Source: Bacillus sp. NTK034
GTDB lineage: Bacteria > Bacillota > Bacilli > Bacillales > Cytobacillaceae
Direction: 5' to 3'
Length of the DNA: 64,000 nt
Assembly (NCBI RefSeq): GCF_017303275.1
Contig: NZ_JAFKOJ010000008.1
Coordinates: 186,001-250,000, forward strand
Both the position numbers and the translations under genes were made by a program. Below are positions 16,325 through 24,529 of the stretch, one piece after another. Below the pieces are notes generated by a model, which did no database searches, had not been told where the DNA came from, and saw only the letters and a list, made by a program, of their open reading frames with translations. Position 1 is the first letter of the stretch. The number at the start of each line of letters is the position of its first letter.

Positions 16325-16393
16325 TATAATATCATTTTTTCTGGCGTAACCTTGAATGGTTTACGGCTGTTCAAAATAACAAAAACAAAGTCA

Positions 16394-16424
16394 GAGTGAT
16401 GCATTTAGTGCATCGCTCATTTTT
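16394..16424 (+). terminator. Orphan terminator-like hairpin
   Basis: GAGTGATGCA/TGCATCGCTC stem (one G-T pair) with a TTTAG-type loop and ATTTTT tail. It stands 100 bases after the DUF1450 terminator with no gene of its own. Confidence 0.5.
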
Positions 16425-16472
16425 GAGGTATATTGGGAATGTATTAATCTATTATTGGTCCTGAAAGAGCAT

Positions 16473-16500
16473 AAAAAAGAAGGAGCACTATTGCTCCTTC
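16473..16500 (-). terminator. Terminator of the FUSC gene, overlapping its stop codon
   Basis: Perfect stem GAAGGAGCA/TGCTCCTTC with loop ATAG (16479-16500), followed by T-run on the minus strand. The TAG stop sits in the hairpin loop. Confidence 0.85.
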
Positions 16501-18674
16501 CCTGCACCAAGGTCTTCTGCCAATTCGATAATCGCTTTGTTGATTCTCCAGACGAAATAAAGATGATGAATCAAATCTCGCTGGGATTGCTGCCTTGCCG
16601 GTGCCAATCGTTCAATTTGTTCCCTTTCATTTTCAAGACTATAAACAAGCATGCCGTCTCCGCTGTCTTTAATCAGGTCCATTAATGTCTCAATATTTAG
16701 TTCAAGCTTTTCTTCAATCCTTATGAAAACATCGACCAGCTCATCGGGATAGTCAAATCCTTTTCGGTAGGAGGAAGCCACAAGGTGTCTTGCATAGTAA
16801 TTGATGGCTGAAAATAATGTAATCCATCTGTTAACATCAGCATGGCGCGGGGATCCGGGTTTCTTTATCAAGGATTGCGCTTCAACGTTTATGGTTTTAA
16901 GTTTTTGATCCAATAAGAAGCCTTTGCCTGAAAGCTCCTTAACGTTCACATCTTCCCGGAAGCTTCGCACATACTCAGTGACATACGGTTTCAGTTCTTG
17001 AAGGTAATCATTTATGGTATCCGCCACTTTTTCCTTCGTTTTCTTTGGGAAAATAAATAAGGAAACTCCGAATGCAATGCCGGCACCGGCGATTGTATCG
17101 ATAACCCTTGAACTGATAAGGGAAAATGTAATTCCACCCAGTAAAAGGTCATACATAAAAGCAACCAGCATCGTTATAAACATGCTCATTAACGTATAGG
17201 AGACCTCAAACAAATAAAAGGCGAAAAAAACTGCTGCAAAAATCAGCGCAATTTCCAGGACGGAATGGCCGCTGACAACTCTTGCAAGTGTAAATCCTAT
17301 TACTGCTCCAATAATTGTTCCAACCGAACGCTGAAAACCCTTCGTATAAATGCGTCCGATCGATTCGGTTCCGAGCAAAACAATAAAAGCGGTTAAAAGA
17401 ACCCAGTAAGGCTGGTCAGGCGAAAGAATCTGGCCGGCAATGATGGAAATGATTGCAGCAGTCAATGCCTGAAAAGCTTTTTTAGTGGAAGGCTTGATGC
17501 CCTTATCTTCTTCAGATGGTTCATCTTCATTTTCGCCTTCAGCTGCCTCATCGGATGATTTAATCTCATTGTCTTTCACTTTATGAAGTGCCTGCTGTAT
17601 GGTTATGCCGCCCTCGATTACATGGTTCGCAATGGACTCGATTCGCCTGATCAAAAACAGCCATCCAGCAGGTTTGTCTTCCCGGCTGAACAAATCAATA
17701 ATAAGCAGGCGAAGGGCCTGTACAGCAAGCTCTGCTTCACGCAGATTTTGTTCTTCATATTGCTGGGCAAGAACTTCAGCATCGCGAAGAGAACGGGTTA
17801 CCCAAACCAGGAGTTTTTTCAGCTCATCAATTTCAAGAGCATTCGCTTTTTTTAAGCTTCGAATTGAGTCTGTCAGTGTTTCAATCAGCATACCTGCATC
17901 AAATATATATAACCTCAGCTGAGTAGAGGTCAGCCCTGGCCATAATTTTTGAACATCTTCATCATTTACATACTCTGAAACCATTACTGCGTATTCCCTG
18001 AGCTTCAGCACGTTTCTCCGCAATTCCTCCCGCTGCTGGGGAGTCATTTCCTTGGCTTTCATCCCCTCAATTAACAGGTTGAACGTAAAATTGCTTTGGA
18101 AATGAAAGGAGCGAATGCTTCTTTTCAGGTTTTTCGCGGTGTCCTGAAACAGGATGAAATTGAACAGGAAAGCATACGCGACCCCTATCCAGATGCCGAA
18201 GTAAAAGGATGGAAGCTGACTGCCTGATAACTTTAGGATAGATGAAAAATAAAGTGTCATGAATGCAATCATGCATAGAGAAAAATACCGTACGCCAAAG
18301 CGGGTTAAATAAAAGCTTAAGAATATTAACAGCACCATTGCAATATCGACAAAGACCGTGCTTCCCGCCAATAGTGAACCAATCGATACCCCCGCCATGG
18401 CAGAAATTCCAAGCAGGCCAGTTGTGAGCATCTTACCTTTTTTAGAGTCATCCATCACAATCATGATGCCAAGCATGCCAGCCATTCCGGACACGATCGC
18501 CGGAGTGAGAGCGGCTTTAGCACCAGCGCCGGCCAATTGCATGATAAGCAAAGTCGTAAAGACTGAAGCCATTAAACTTAAAGTGGCCCGTCCAGCTTTT
18601 TGAAATCGGATAAGCCCGGGATCGGATGCAAGCAATCGACCGAGCCACCGGTGTTTTATAGGGAGCTGCTTCAT
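16488..18674 (-). CDS. FUSC family transporter (YccS/aromatic acid exporter type)
   Basis: A 728-residue inner-membrane protein with two FUSC-type hydrophobic blocks (about residues 25-180 and 400-545). A long soluble region (185-395, rich in Glu/Lys near 375-395) sits between them and a cytosolic C-terminal domain follows (545-728). The LLTAFIVLLGTESIGRIYTK stretch is the conserved FUSC motif with its Gly-Arg. Relatives export aromatic acids, fusaric acid or polyamines. Substrate unknown. Start ATG at 18674 (MKQLPIKHRW). It is divergent from the YolD gene, with 143 bases between. Confidence 0.8.
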   Translation of the reverse strand: MKQLPIKHRWLGRLLASDPGLIRFQKAGRATLSLMASVFTTLLIMQLAGAGAKAALTPAIVSGMAGMLGIMIVMDDSKKGKMLTTGLLGISAMAGVSIGSLLAGSTVFVDIAMVLLIFLSFYLTRFGVRYFSLCMIAFMTLYFSSILKLSGSQLPSFYFGIWIGVAYAFLFNFILFQDTAKNLKRSIRSFHFQSNFTFNLLIEGMKAKEMTPQQREELRRNVLKLREYAVMVSEYVNDEDVQKLWPGLTSTQLRLYIFDAGMLIETLTDSIRSLKKANALEIDELKKLLVWVTRSLRDAEVLAQQYEEQNLREAELAVQALRLLIIDLFSREDKPAGWLFLIRRIESIANHVIEGGITIQQALHKVKDNEIKSSDEAAEGENEDEPSEEDKGIKPSTKKAFQALTAAIISIIAGQILSPDQPYWVLLTAFIVLLGTESIGRIYTKGFQRSVGTIIGAVIGFTLARVVSGHSVLEIALIFAAVFFAFYLFEVSYTLMSMFITMLVAFMYDLLLGGITFSLISSRVIDTIAGAGIAFGVSLFIFPKKTKEKVADTINDYLQELKPYVTEYVRSFREDVNVKELSGKGFLLDQKLKTINVEAQSLIKKPGSPRHADVNRWITLFSAINYYARHLVASSYRKGFDYPDELVDVFIRIEEKLELNIETLMDLIKDSGDGMLVYSLENEREQIERLAPARQQSQRDLIHHLYFVWRINKAIIELAEDLGAGKEQ

Positions 18675-18778
18675 TGTTTCACCAATCTTTTTAGAGAGTT
18701 AAAGATTATTTTACCACTCGTACTTTTATTATCCAAATGAACCAGCTTGAGTTTTTTATGCTTTACTGGTTTAAATAC

Positions 18779-18797
18779 AGAACAAATGTTCTATAAT
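18779..18797 (+). promoter_or_regulatory. LexA (DinR) box over the -10 of the YolD gene
   Basis: AGAACAAATGTTCT (18779-18792) matches the Bacillus LexA core GAAC-N4-GTTC and overlaps a consensus -10 TATAAT (18792-18797). LexA bound here would block RNA polymerase, so the downstream gene should be induced by DNA damage. Confidence 0.75.
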
Positions 18798-18817
18798 AGA
18801 GGATGGAGGGATTTACT

Positions 18818-19171
18818 ATGCCGCTAAAAGACAGAGGGAAAATAAAATGGCTGCCAGCTCATTTCATGCCGGAACACCGGGCGATGTTAAGAAAATTGGA
18901 AACTGAACAAATGGCACAAAACAAGCCGCTTATTGATGAATATGAATTGGAGGATTATGAAAACAAAATTCACTATGCAATGGAATTTGCCTTTTTTCTA
19001 AAAGTAAAGGTTTGGCGTGGTGGATTTTTCTGCGAATACACAGGGAGGGTAAACAGGCTGGATAGCATCAGCAGAAAAATTTATCTGGAAATGGAAGATG
19101 GGTTTCTTGAGAAGGTCCTGTTTGACGAAATCACTGCGGTTGAAGTGAAAGAACGGTGCAGAGAGTCATAA
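18818..19171 (+). CDS. YolD-like family protein, SOS-regulated
   Basis: A 117-residue YolD-family protein. The N-terminal DRGKIKWLPAHFMPEHRAML is the diagnostic motif, and the C-terminal beta-rich part (FCEYTGRVNRLDS) is also typical. YolD genes usually sit with a Y-family DNA polymerase (UvrX/YqjW) in SOS operons; here no polymerase follows, so this copy is orphaned. The start is the ATG at 18818 behind GGAGGG; an ATG at 18803 lies inside that site. A LexA box covers its promoter. Confidence 0.8.
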   Translation: MPLKDRGKIKWLPAHFMPEHRAMLRKLETEQMAQNKPLIDEYELEDYENKIHYAMEFAFFLKVKVWRGGFFCEYTGRVNRLDSISRKIYLEMEDGFLEKVLFDEITAVEVKERCRES

Positions 19172-19260
19172 TTCAATTTTTGCAGAAAAGTTGAAGCCTT
19201 ACCAACCATTATTTTCAATTTTTAGATATAATAGAAAGAAAGCGCTGATCGGAGGTACAT

Positions 19261-19752
19261 ATGAGCACGGACTTAGAAAAAGCGATAGTACTTCGCAATC
19301 TCGGAAAATACAAAGATTCCAACCTTCTGCTTATAAAATTGGCTGAACAGTATCCCTTAAACCCAGTTATTCATTATCAGTGCGGCTGGAGTTTTGACGT
19401 TTTAGGGGAGGAATCGAAGGCAGTTTCTTATTATGAAAGAGCGATCGAACTTGGGCTTCCTGAATCAGATCTGCAAGGTGCTATTTTGGGTCTTGGGAGC
19501 ACATACCGGACACTTGGGGAATATGAAAAGTCAAAGATGGTGTTCGAAAAAGGGATCTCCCAGTTTCCGGCTAATCGTGCAATCCAGGTGTTTTATTCCA
19601 TGACGCTCCATAATTTAGGCCAGCATAGGCAGGCCATGGAGCTGCTTCTAAAGTGTGTGGCCGAAACCTCTGATGACCCAGAAGTTTTGCAATATAAAAA
19701 AGCGATTACCTTTTATGCAGACAAACTTGATGAAATATTTGATAAAGATTAG
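19261..19752 (+). CDS. Tetratricopeptide-repeat protein
   Basis: A 163-residue soluble protein made of about four TPR-like helix pairs. Typical repeat cores include NPVIHYQCGWSFDVLGE, YYERAIELG and LGSTYRTLGEYEKSKMVFEKG. Such scaffolds bind peptides or partner proteins; no partner is evident. CGGAGGT lies 5 bases before the ATG. It is followed after 74 bases by the MEDS gene in the same direction and may form a unit with it. Confidence 0.85.
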   Translation: MSTDLEKAIVLRNLGKYKDSNLLLIKLAEQYPLNPVIHYQCGWSFDVLGEESKAVSYYERAIELGLPESDLQGAILGLGSTYRTLGEYEKSKMVFEKGISQFPANRAIQVFYSMTLHNLGQHRQAMELLLKCVAETSDDPEVLQYKKAITFYADKLDEIFDKD

Positions 19753-19826
19753 AAAACGGATATTCCAAAATACATGATATGAAGGTGGATAGATAAAACA
19801 TCTTTGAATTATAAGGGGTAATTTTA

Positions 19827-20384
19827 ATGAATGAATGGTTAATCGATTTAATGGATAATCTTAAAAGGTCAAACGGCGGCCATATCCTTTATCAATTCGA
19901 TCAAAGAGACTGCTATCTTCAAAATGCAGTCTCTTATATATCTGCAGGTGCCAAAAGCGGCTGCCATGTTTTATTTGTGGAGAACGACCGTAATTTCCTT
20001 CAGATTGATAAAGAGATAAGAAAGCTGTTAAACAAAGAGGAATTAAAGAGAGTCCACTTCGCGAATAACTTTGATTTTTATTATTCGAACGGGGATTTTA
20101 ATCCTGAAACAGTGTTGAATTTTTTTCTCAAAAACATACATCCTTATTTGGAAAGCGGTACAAAGATTTTTACATGGGGCCTGGTTGAATGGGGAAACGT
20201 GAAGGACTATATTCCGTTAGTGGAAGCGTATGAAAAGAAAATTGACAAGGTCATTTCTGAACAGGGTCTGATTTCCCTGTGTGCTTATGATAACAGCATT
20301 ACCCCTCTGGAATTAAAGAATAATTTAATGCGCTGCCATGATGTGCTAATTACAGATAAAGAATATAAATACTTGCAAAACTAA
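19827..20384 (+). CDS. MEDS domain-containing protein
   Basis: A 185-residue protein that is essentially one MEDS (methanogen/methylotroph DcmR sensory) domain. The opening GHILYQFDQRDCYLQNAVSY and the AKSGCHVLFVEND segment are characteristic. The fold resembles a RecA-like/flavodoxin P-loop remnant without the Walker motif and is thought to sense small hydrocarbons or signals. In Bacillus, stand-alone MEDS proteins have no assigned role. AAGGGG precedes the ATG. Confidence 0.75.
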   Translation: MNEWLIDLMDNLKRSNGGHILYQFDQRDCYLQNAVSYISAGAKSGCHVLFVENDRNFLQIDKEIRKLLNKEELKRVHFANNFDFYYSNGDFNPETVLNFFLKNIHPYLESGTKIFTWGLVEWGNVKDYIPLVEAYEKKIDKVISEQGLISLCAYDNSITPLELKNNLMRCHDVLITDKEYKYLQN

Positions 20385-20410
20385 AGTGTTTGCTATTTTA
20401 GGAGATACCG

Positions 20411-21169
20411 ATGGACAAGATCACTTTTCATGATATTTATAAACCGGGACACACCGTTCTGGAAAATGAACTATTTATTCACAACCATAATCCTGACATG
20501 CTCCTTCAGTATGACAGCAACTTTGTTGTTTTTAAAAGAATGCCTTCTGTTCAAGAGTTTGAGGAGGCGCATCAATATTTAAGAGATTTTCATCAGAAAT
20601 ATGGCCAAAAGCATGTAAGGTTTTATTTTCCCGATGACGAGGAGCTTTCTGGAGAGCTTCTGGCTTTTTTTCAGAAAGATGAGGATTATACGGTTGGTTT
20701 CTTAGAGTTATTTGCCATCCATCCGGCTGATTTTCCTGATGTTCAGGAAAAGGAAGAAATCATAGTCAAAAATGTTACGGATGAAACATGGAATGATTAT
20801 CTGGAATTCCAGTATGAGCAGGATTCGGTATATGGGGGAAATTTCGCAGAGAAAAAGAAAGCTCAGCATCTTAGAAATTACAGCGATGAATGCATTCAGC
20901 AGCTTATTGCATACTATAAAGGGAAAGCTGCCGGATCTGTTGATGTCATTATCAAGGAACGAACAGCTGAAATTGATGGATTGATGGTCCATGAGGATTT
21001 TCAGAAAAAGGGCATCGGCAGCCGCCTGCAGAAAGCGGTGATGGATCAGATTAAGGATAAAACCATCATCCTTGTTGCAGATGGAGAAGATACTCCAAAG
21101 GAAATGTACCGCAGGCAAAATTATCAGTATCTTGGAAAGCAGTATAATCTGTTAAAAATATATGAATGA
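20411..21169 (+). CDS. GNAT family N-acetyltransferase, two-part protein
   Basis: A 252-residue protein. The C-terminal half (about 120-252) is a GNAT domain with LMVHEDFQKKGIGSRLQKAV as motif A and EMYRRQNYQYLGKQY as the closing motif. The N-terminal half looks like a degenerate GNAT-related domain, a layout common in Bacillus. Acceptor unknown. TTTTAGGAGATACCG places AGGAG 6 bases before the ATG. It follows the MEDS gene by 26 bases and ends with a strong terminator, so the two are probably an operon. Confidence 0.8.
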   Translation: MDKITFHDIYKPGHTVLENELFIHNHNPDMLLQYDSNFVVFKRMPSVQEFEEAHQYLRDFHQKYGQKHVRFYFPDDEELSGELLAFFQKDEDYTVGFLELFAIHPADFPDVQEKEEIIVKNVTDETWNDYLEFQYEQDSVYGGNFAEKKKAQHLRNYSDECIQQLIAYYKGKAAGSVDVIIKERTAEIDGLMVHEDFQKKGIGSRLQKAVMDQIKDKTIILVADGEDTPKEMYRRQNYQYLGKQYNLLKIYE

Positions 21170-21176
21170 AGTGAAG

Positions 21177-21206
21177 CCTGGTTCTATAGAGAACCAGGTC
21201 TTTTTG
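21177..21206 (+). terminator. Terminator of the MEDS-GNAT operon
   Basis: Perfect stem CCTGGTTCT/AGAACCAGG with loop ATAG and a T-run. Confidence 0.9.
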
Positions 21207-21313
21207 TGTCAATAGAACATTGTTTTGTTGAGGGGAGAGCTTCCAGGATTGATTTCACGGTACAAAACCATAAATTTGTCGAAAAATATCAGAAAAAAAT
21301 GAATAAAACAACA

Positions 21314-21341
21314 TTGTAACGTAACAGTGTTATGTTACAAT
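21314..21341 (+). promoter_or_regulatory. Promoter covered by a near-palindromic operator (DUF4004 operon)
   Basis: TTGTAA (21314-21319), 16-bp spacer and TACAAT (21336-21341) form a promoter. The same 27 bases (21314-21340) are an inverted repeat: TTGTAAC-x-TAACA pairs with TGTTA-x-GTTACAA around a central G. A further GTAAC follows. The operator fits autoregulation by the MerR-like protein encoded next. Confidence 0.7.
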
Positions 21342-21367
21342 GGTAACATTAGAAAGGAGTCCTGGAA

Positions 21368-21991
21368 TTGAGCGATGAATTAATTTCAAAAAAAGAAGTC
21401 CTTGATCTAACTGGGATTTCTTATGGGCAGCTTTATCGGTGGAAAAGGAAAAGCCTGATACCGGAGGATTGGTTTGTCAGAAAATCAACCTTTACAGGGC
21501 AGGAGACTTTTTTCCCAAAAGAGAAAATTCTGGAGCGGGTCGATAAAATACAAAAGATGAAGGATAGCCTTTCGCTGGATGAGCTGGCAGATGTGTTTTC
21601 TCTGAATGCTTCACATCTGAAGCTGACAAAGGAAAGTCTGATTGCTAAAGGGATAGCTTCTGAACCGGTTATGAATATCTTTCTCGAAACTCAGGGGGAG
21701 CTTAAAGAATTCAATTACCATGAGATTTTGAAGCTTTATATACTTTCCATCCTGCTTGAATCGGGAGATATCCATATAGAGGAAGGGAAAATGCTCCTTC
21801 AGTTATTGAACGATCATCAAAGTATCCTGCAGCAGCCAAAAGCTGTTATTTGCTTTATTCGCAAACTTGGAATGTCCAGCTGCCTGGTTTCGGTTAACGG
21901 GGAACAAGTCCTGCTTGAAAAAGGAACAAAAGTGGCAGCCACTTTATCGATAGAACATTGTGCAGAGGAATTAAAATCCAAATTGGCATAG
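21368..21991 (+). CDS. DUF4004 family MerR-like regulator (YhbD-like)
   Basis: A 207-residue protein of the DUF4004 family (B. subtilis YhbD). The N-terminus ISKKEVLDLTGISYGQLYRW followed by KRKSLIPEDWF is a MerR-type helix-turn-helix; residues 75-207 are a helical region without a recognised ligand domain. The start is TTG, with AAAGGAG 8 bases upstream. In B. subtilis yhbD precedes the bactofilin genes yhbE and yhbF (bacE, bacF), needed for motility. Here it likewise precedes a bactofilin gene, 14 bases away, behind a palindromic operator. Confidence 0.85.
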   Translation: MSDELISKKEVLDLTGISYGQLYRWKRKSLIPEDWFVRKSTFTGQETFFPKEKILERVDKIQKMKDSLSLDELADVFSLNASHLKLTKESLIAKGIASEPVMNIFLETQGELKEFNYHEILKLYILSILLESGDIHIEEGKMLLQLLNDHQSILQQPKAVICFIRKLGMSSCLVSVNGEQVLLEKGTKVAATLSIEHCAEELKSKLA

Positions 21992-22005
21992 GGGGAAAAT
22001 TTGCT

Positions 22006-22725
22006 GTGAATATGAAAACGCTAGGGAACTTAATAATTAATGGAGTTGGATCGTCTAATGGAGGTTCATTTGAAAAGGTTGAATTAAATGGCAAGGGAAC
22101 TGTAAACAGTGATATTGAATGCGAGAGATTCCTTTGTAACGGTACGGGCACTGTCCATGGAAACGTAAAAACCGAAAAAGGAAAGATCAGTGGTGCAGCA
22201 AAAATCCACGGAGCTGTTAAAGCTGAATCCCTGATTATCAATGGCTCGGCTGCCATTTCTGAAGCCGTCAGCTGTCAAAAGCTTGAGGTCGCTGGGAAAT
22301 CCTCTATTGGAGGCTCTGTAAAATGCGATGTAATCGATGTGAATGGAAAAGTATCTATTGAGGGAGACTGTGAAGCGGAAATCTTCAGTGCTGAAGGGAC
22401 TTTTTCAGTAGAAGGTTTACTGAATGCAGAAACGATTGATATTAAGCTTTTTGGAGACAGTAAAGCGAAAGAGATTGGCGGCAGAATAATTAAAGTGACA
22501 CAGCATAGAGAGACCCTATTTAAATTAATCAAATCCATCTTTCCCTTGAAGCTGGAGGCAGATTTAATTGAAGGGGATGACATCGAACTCGAAGGCACAG
22601 CAGCTCTTGTCGTAAGAGGGAAAAATGTAAAAATCGGCAAAAATTGCGAGATTGGGCTTGTCGAGTATTCTGGCGAGTATGAATGTTCCCCAGAAGCAGC
22701 AGTTACAGAACTTCGCAGAATCTGA
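22006..22725 (+). CDS. Bactofilin-type polymer-forming protein
   Basis: A 239-residue protein with the repeating six-residue right-handed beta-helix pattern of bactofilins (for example NGKGTVNSDIECERFLCNGT, GTVHGNVKTEKGKISGAAKI). Bactofilins form nucleotide-free filaments that scaffold cell-wall or motility complexes. GTG at 22006 is 10 bases after GGGGG; ATG at 22012 is the alternative. B. subtilis encodes two such proteins (YhbE, YhbF) after yhbD; only one longer version is seen here. A C-terminal stretch (170-239) again looks like a beta helix (GDDIELEGTAALVVRGKNV). Confidence 0.85.
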   Translation: MNMKTLGNLIINGVGSSNGGSFEKVELNGKGTVNSDIECERFLCNGTGTVHGNVKTEKGKISGAAKIHGAVKAESLIINGSAAISEAVSCQKLEVAGKSSIGGSVKCDVIDVNGKVSIEGDCEAEIFSAEGTFSVEGLLNAETIDIKLFGDSKAKEIGGRIIKVTQHRETLFKLIKSIFPLKLEADLIEGDDIELEGTAALVVRGKNVKIGKNCEIGLVEYSGEYECSPEAAVTELRRI

Positions 22726-22939
22726 TAAAGGAGAGAGGTGAAGGGAAACAGTTTATTAATAATTACTTTCGGATAGTCCAATTTTATTTCCAGATAAAAT
22801 GCTTCATTTCTTAGAACAGAATACCAGCAATTAATATGCATACAGCTGAAAGGAAAATGTTATTCCAATTACTAACTTCAAAAGCATATGTACAAAATAA
22901 GAAAATATACTGTAAAAAAATAAAAAATAATTTTAATAA

Positions 22940-22953
22940 TGTAAGCGCTTTAA
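22940..22953 (+). promoter_or_regulatory. cre-like CcpA site upstream of serA
   Basis: TGTAAGCGCTTTAA matches the cre consensus TGWAANCGNTNWCA at 13 of 14 positions. It lies just upstream of the -35 of the serA promoter, a position from which CcpA can act either way. Confidence 0.5.
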
Positions 22954-22957
22954 AGGG

Positions 22958-22986
22958 TTGAAGTTTTCAGAAGACTTTGATAAGAT
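22958..22986 (+). promoter_or_regulatory. serA promoter
   Basis: TTGAAG (22958-22963), 17-bp spacer, TAAGAT (22981-22986). The expected start near 22993 is just before the riboswitch. Confidence 0.7.
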
Positions 22987-23001
22987 TTAAAAAACCGAAA
23001 A

Positions 23002-23072
23002 GGCTATGTGTAACTGGCGAGACGCGGATCACCGCGAGGGAGCACATAGTGTCGAAGCCGTTCGCCTGGGCA
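23002..23072 (+). promoter_or_regulatory. ZTP (pfl) riboswitch upstream of serA
   Basis: CTATGTG (23004-23010) pairs with CACATAG (23043-23049); inside is ACTGGCGA and a small GCGG/CCGC hairpin followed by GAGGGAGC. Downstream the conserved GCCGTTCGCCTGGGC block can pair through TCGCC with GGCGA, the pseudoknot of the pfl motif. The class senses ZTP/ZMP, signals of folate and purine shortage, and usually controls one-carbon and purine genes. Confidence 0.85.
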
Positions 23073-23108
23073 GAGGTAAGGGATTCTACCCTTGCCTCTT
23101 TCTGTTTT
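23073..23108 (+). terminator. Terminator of the ZTP riboswitch
   Basis: GAGGTAAGGG/CCCTTGCCTC 10-bp stem (one G-T pair) with loop ATTCTA, then a T-rich tail. It follows the aptamer directly and should be relieved when ZTP binds. Confidence 0.85.
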
Positions 23109-23145
23109 AAAATCTGACAAAGTTAGTTGAAAAGGGGAGAATCCA

Positions 23146-24345
23146 GTGAGTACCATGACTTTAGACAGAGTAAAGACGATTAAAACATTGAATGCGATTG
23201 CGCCAAGCGGTCTTGAGGTGTTTAACAAGGATCAATTTACAATCGATAATGAAAGCGGCAATCCGGATGCGATTGTCCTTCGCAGCTTCAATATGCATTC
23301 AATGGAATTGGGCGATCGATTAAAAGCAATTGCCCGTGCAGGCGCGGGTGTAAATAATATCCCGGTTGAGAAATGCACTGAGCAGGGCATTGTTGTTTTT
23401 AATACTCCTGGTGCCAATGCAAATGCAGTAAAAGAAATGGTGCTTACTTCCTTAATGGCGTCATCCCGCAATCTCTTTGCCGGCATCGCCTGGACCAAAA
23501 CGCTGAAAGATGAAGGAGATCAAATTCCAAAGCTTGTAGAAGCAGGGAAAAAGCAATTTGTCGGAAAAGAAATTAAGGGGAAAACTCTCGGTGTAATTGG
23601 ATTGGGAGCAATCGGGGCACTTGTGGCCAATGATGCACTTGAACTTGATATGGATGTTATAGGCTTTGATCCATTCATTTCAGTTGATACGGCCTGGAAC
23701 TTGTCCCGCAATGTTCAGCGTGCCATGACCATTGAGCAGGTGTTTGCAGAATCCGACTATATCACTGTACATGTTCCATTAACCGATGATACAAGGGAAA
23801 TGTTCAATGAAGATACATTCAGCATGATGAAGAATGGTGTTCATATTTTGAATTTCTCACGCGGAGAGCTTGTGAATGAATCAGATATGGCAGCAGCGCT
23901 TGAGAGCGGAAAAGTGGGCAAGTATATTACAGACTTCCCAAATGAAAATGTCCTGAAAATGAAAAACGCTGTGGCAATTCCGCACCTTGGCGCTTCAACA
24001 AAAGAATCTGAGGAAAACTGCGCTGTCATGGCAGCACGACAGGTGAAGCACTTCCTTGAAACAGGCAATGTTAAAAACTCAGTGAACTTCCCAAATGCTG
24101 CTCTTCCTTACACAGGCAAGCGGCGTGTCACTGCTTTTCATAAAAACATCCCAAATATGGTCGGCCAAATCACGCTTGCCATTTCAAGCTACCAGCTGAA
24201 CATCGCAGACATGGTGAACCGCAGCCGCGGTGAATATGCGTATACCATGATCGATATCGATAATAAAGTCAATGGCGAAGTGGTCCCTGGACTGCTTGAA
24301 CAGATCAATCAAATTGACGGCATTGTAACGTCACGAATTATATAA
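23146..24345 (+). CDS. serA: D-3-phosphoglycerate dehydrogenase
   Basis: A 399-residue enzyme that oxidises 3-phosphoglycerate with NAD+, the first step of serine synthesis. The nucleotide-binding motif is GVIGLGAIGALVAND; the catalytic Arg, Glu and His are expected in the NFSRGELVNE region and PHLGASTKESEENCA (His of PHLGAS). The C-terminus (about 320-399) is an ACT domain, as in short SerA proteins. The GTG start lies 6 bases after GGGGAG. Its leader carries a ZTP riboswitch and terminator plus a cre-like site, linking serine and one-carbon supply to folate status and carbon state. Confidence 0.9.
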   Translation: MSTMTLDRVKTIKTLNAIAPSGLEVFNKDQFTIDNESGNPDAIVLRSFNMHSMELGDRLKAIARAGAGVNNIPVEKCTEQGIVVFNTPGANANAVKEMVLTSLMASSRNLFAGIAWTKTLKDEGDQIPKLVEAGKKQFVGKEIKGKTLGVIGLGAIGALVANDALELDMDVIGFDPFISVDTAWNLSRNVQRAMTIEQVFAESDYITVHVPLTDDTREMFNEDTFSMMKNGVHILNFSRGELVNESDMAAALESGKVGKYITDFPNENVLKMKNAVAIPHLGASTKESEENCAVMAARQVKHFLETGNVKNSVNFPNAALPYTGKRRVTAFHKNIPNMVGQITLAISSYQLNIADMVNRSRGEYAYTMIDIDNKVNGEVVPGLLEQINQIDGIVTSRII

Positions 24346-24352
24346 AACTGCA

Positions 24353-24385
24353 GCCTCAATTCCAATGGGATTGGGGCTTTTTTTT
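24353..24385 (+). terminator. serA terminator
   Basis: GCCTCAATTCC/GGGATTGGGGC stem (two G-T pairs) with a 3-nt loop and eight T. Confidence 0.85.
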
Positions 24386-24529
24386 GGATTGAAATCAAAA
24401 AAGGTATATGAGCAGGATAATATCAGCTATCCTTAGAATAAAATGATAATAAATTATAATTACCCCGTATCTTTTAGTTCTCTTATTCCGTTATAGAAGC
24501 AGAGATGTATTAAAGGAGTGAACAGGTTT

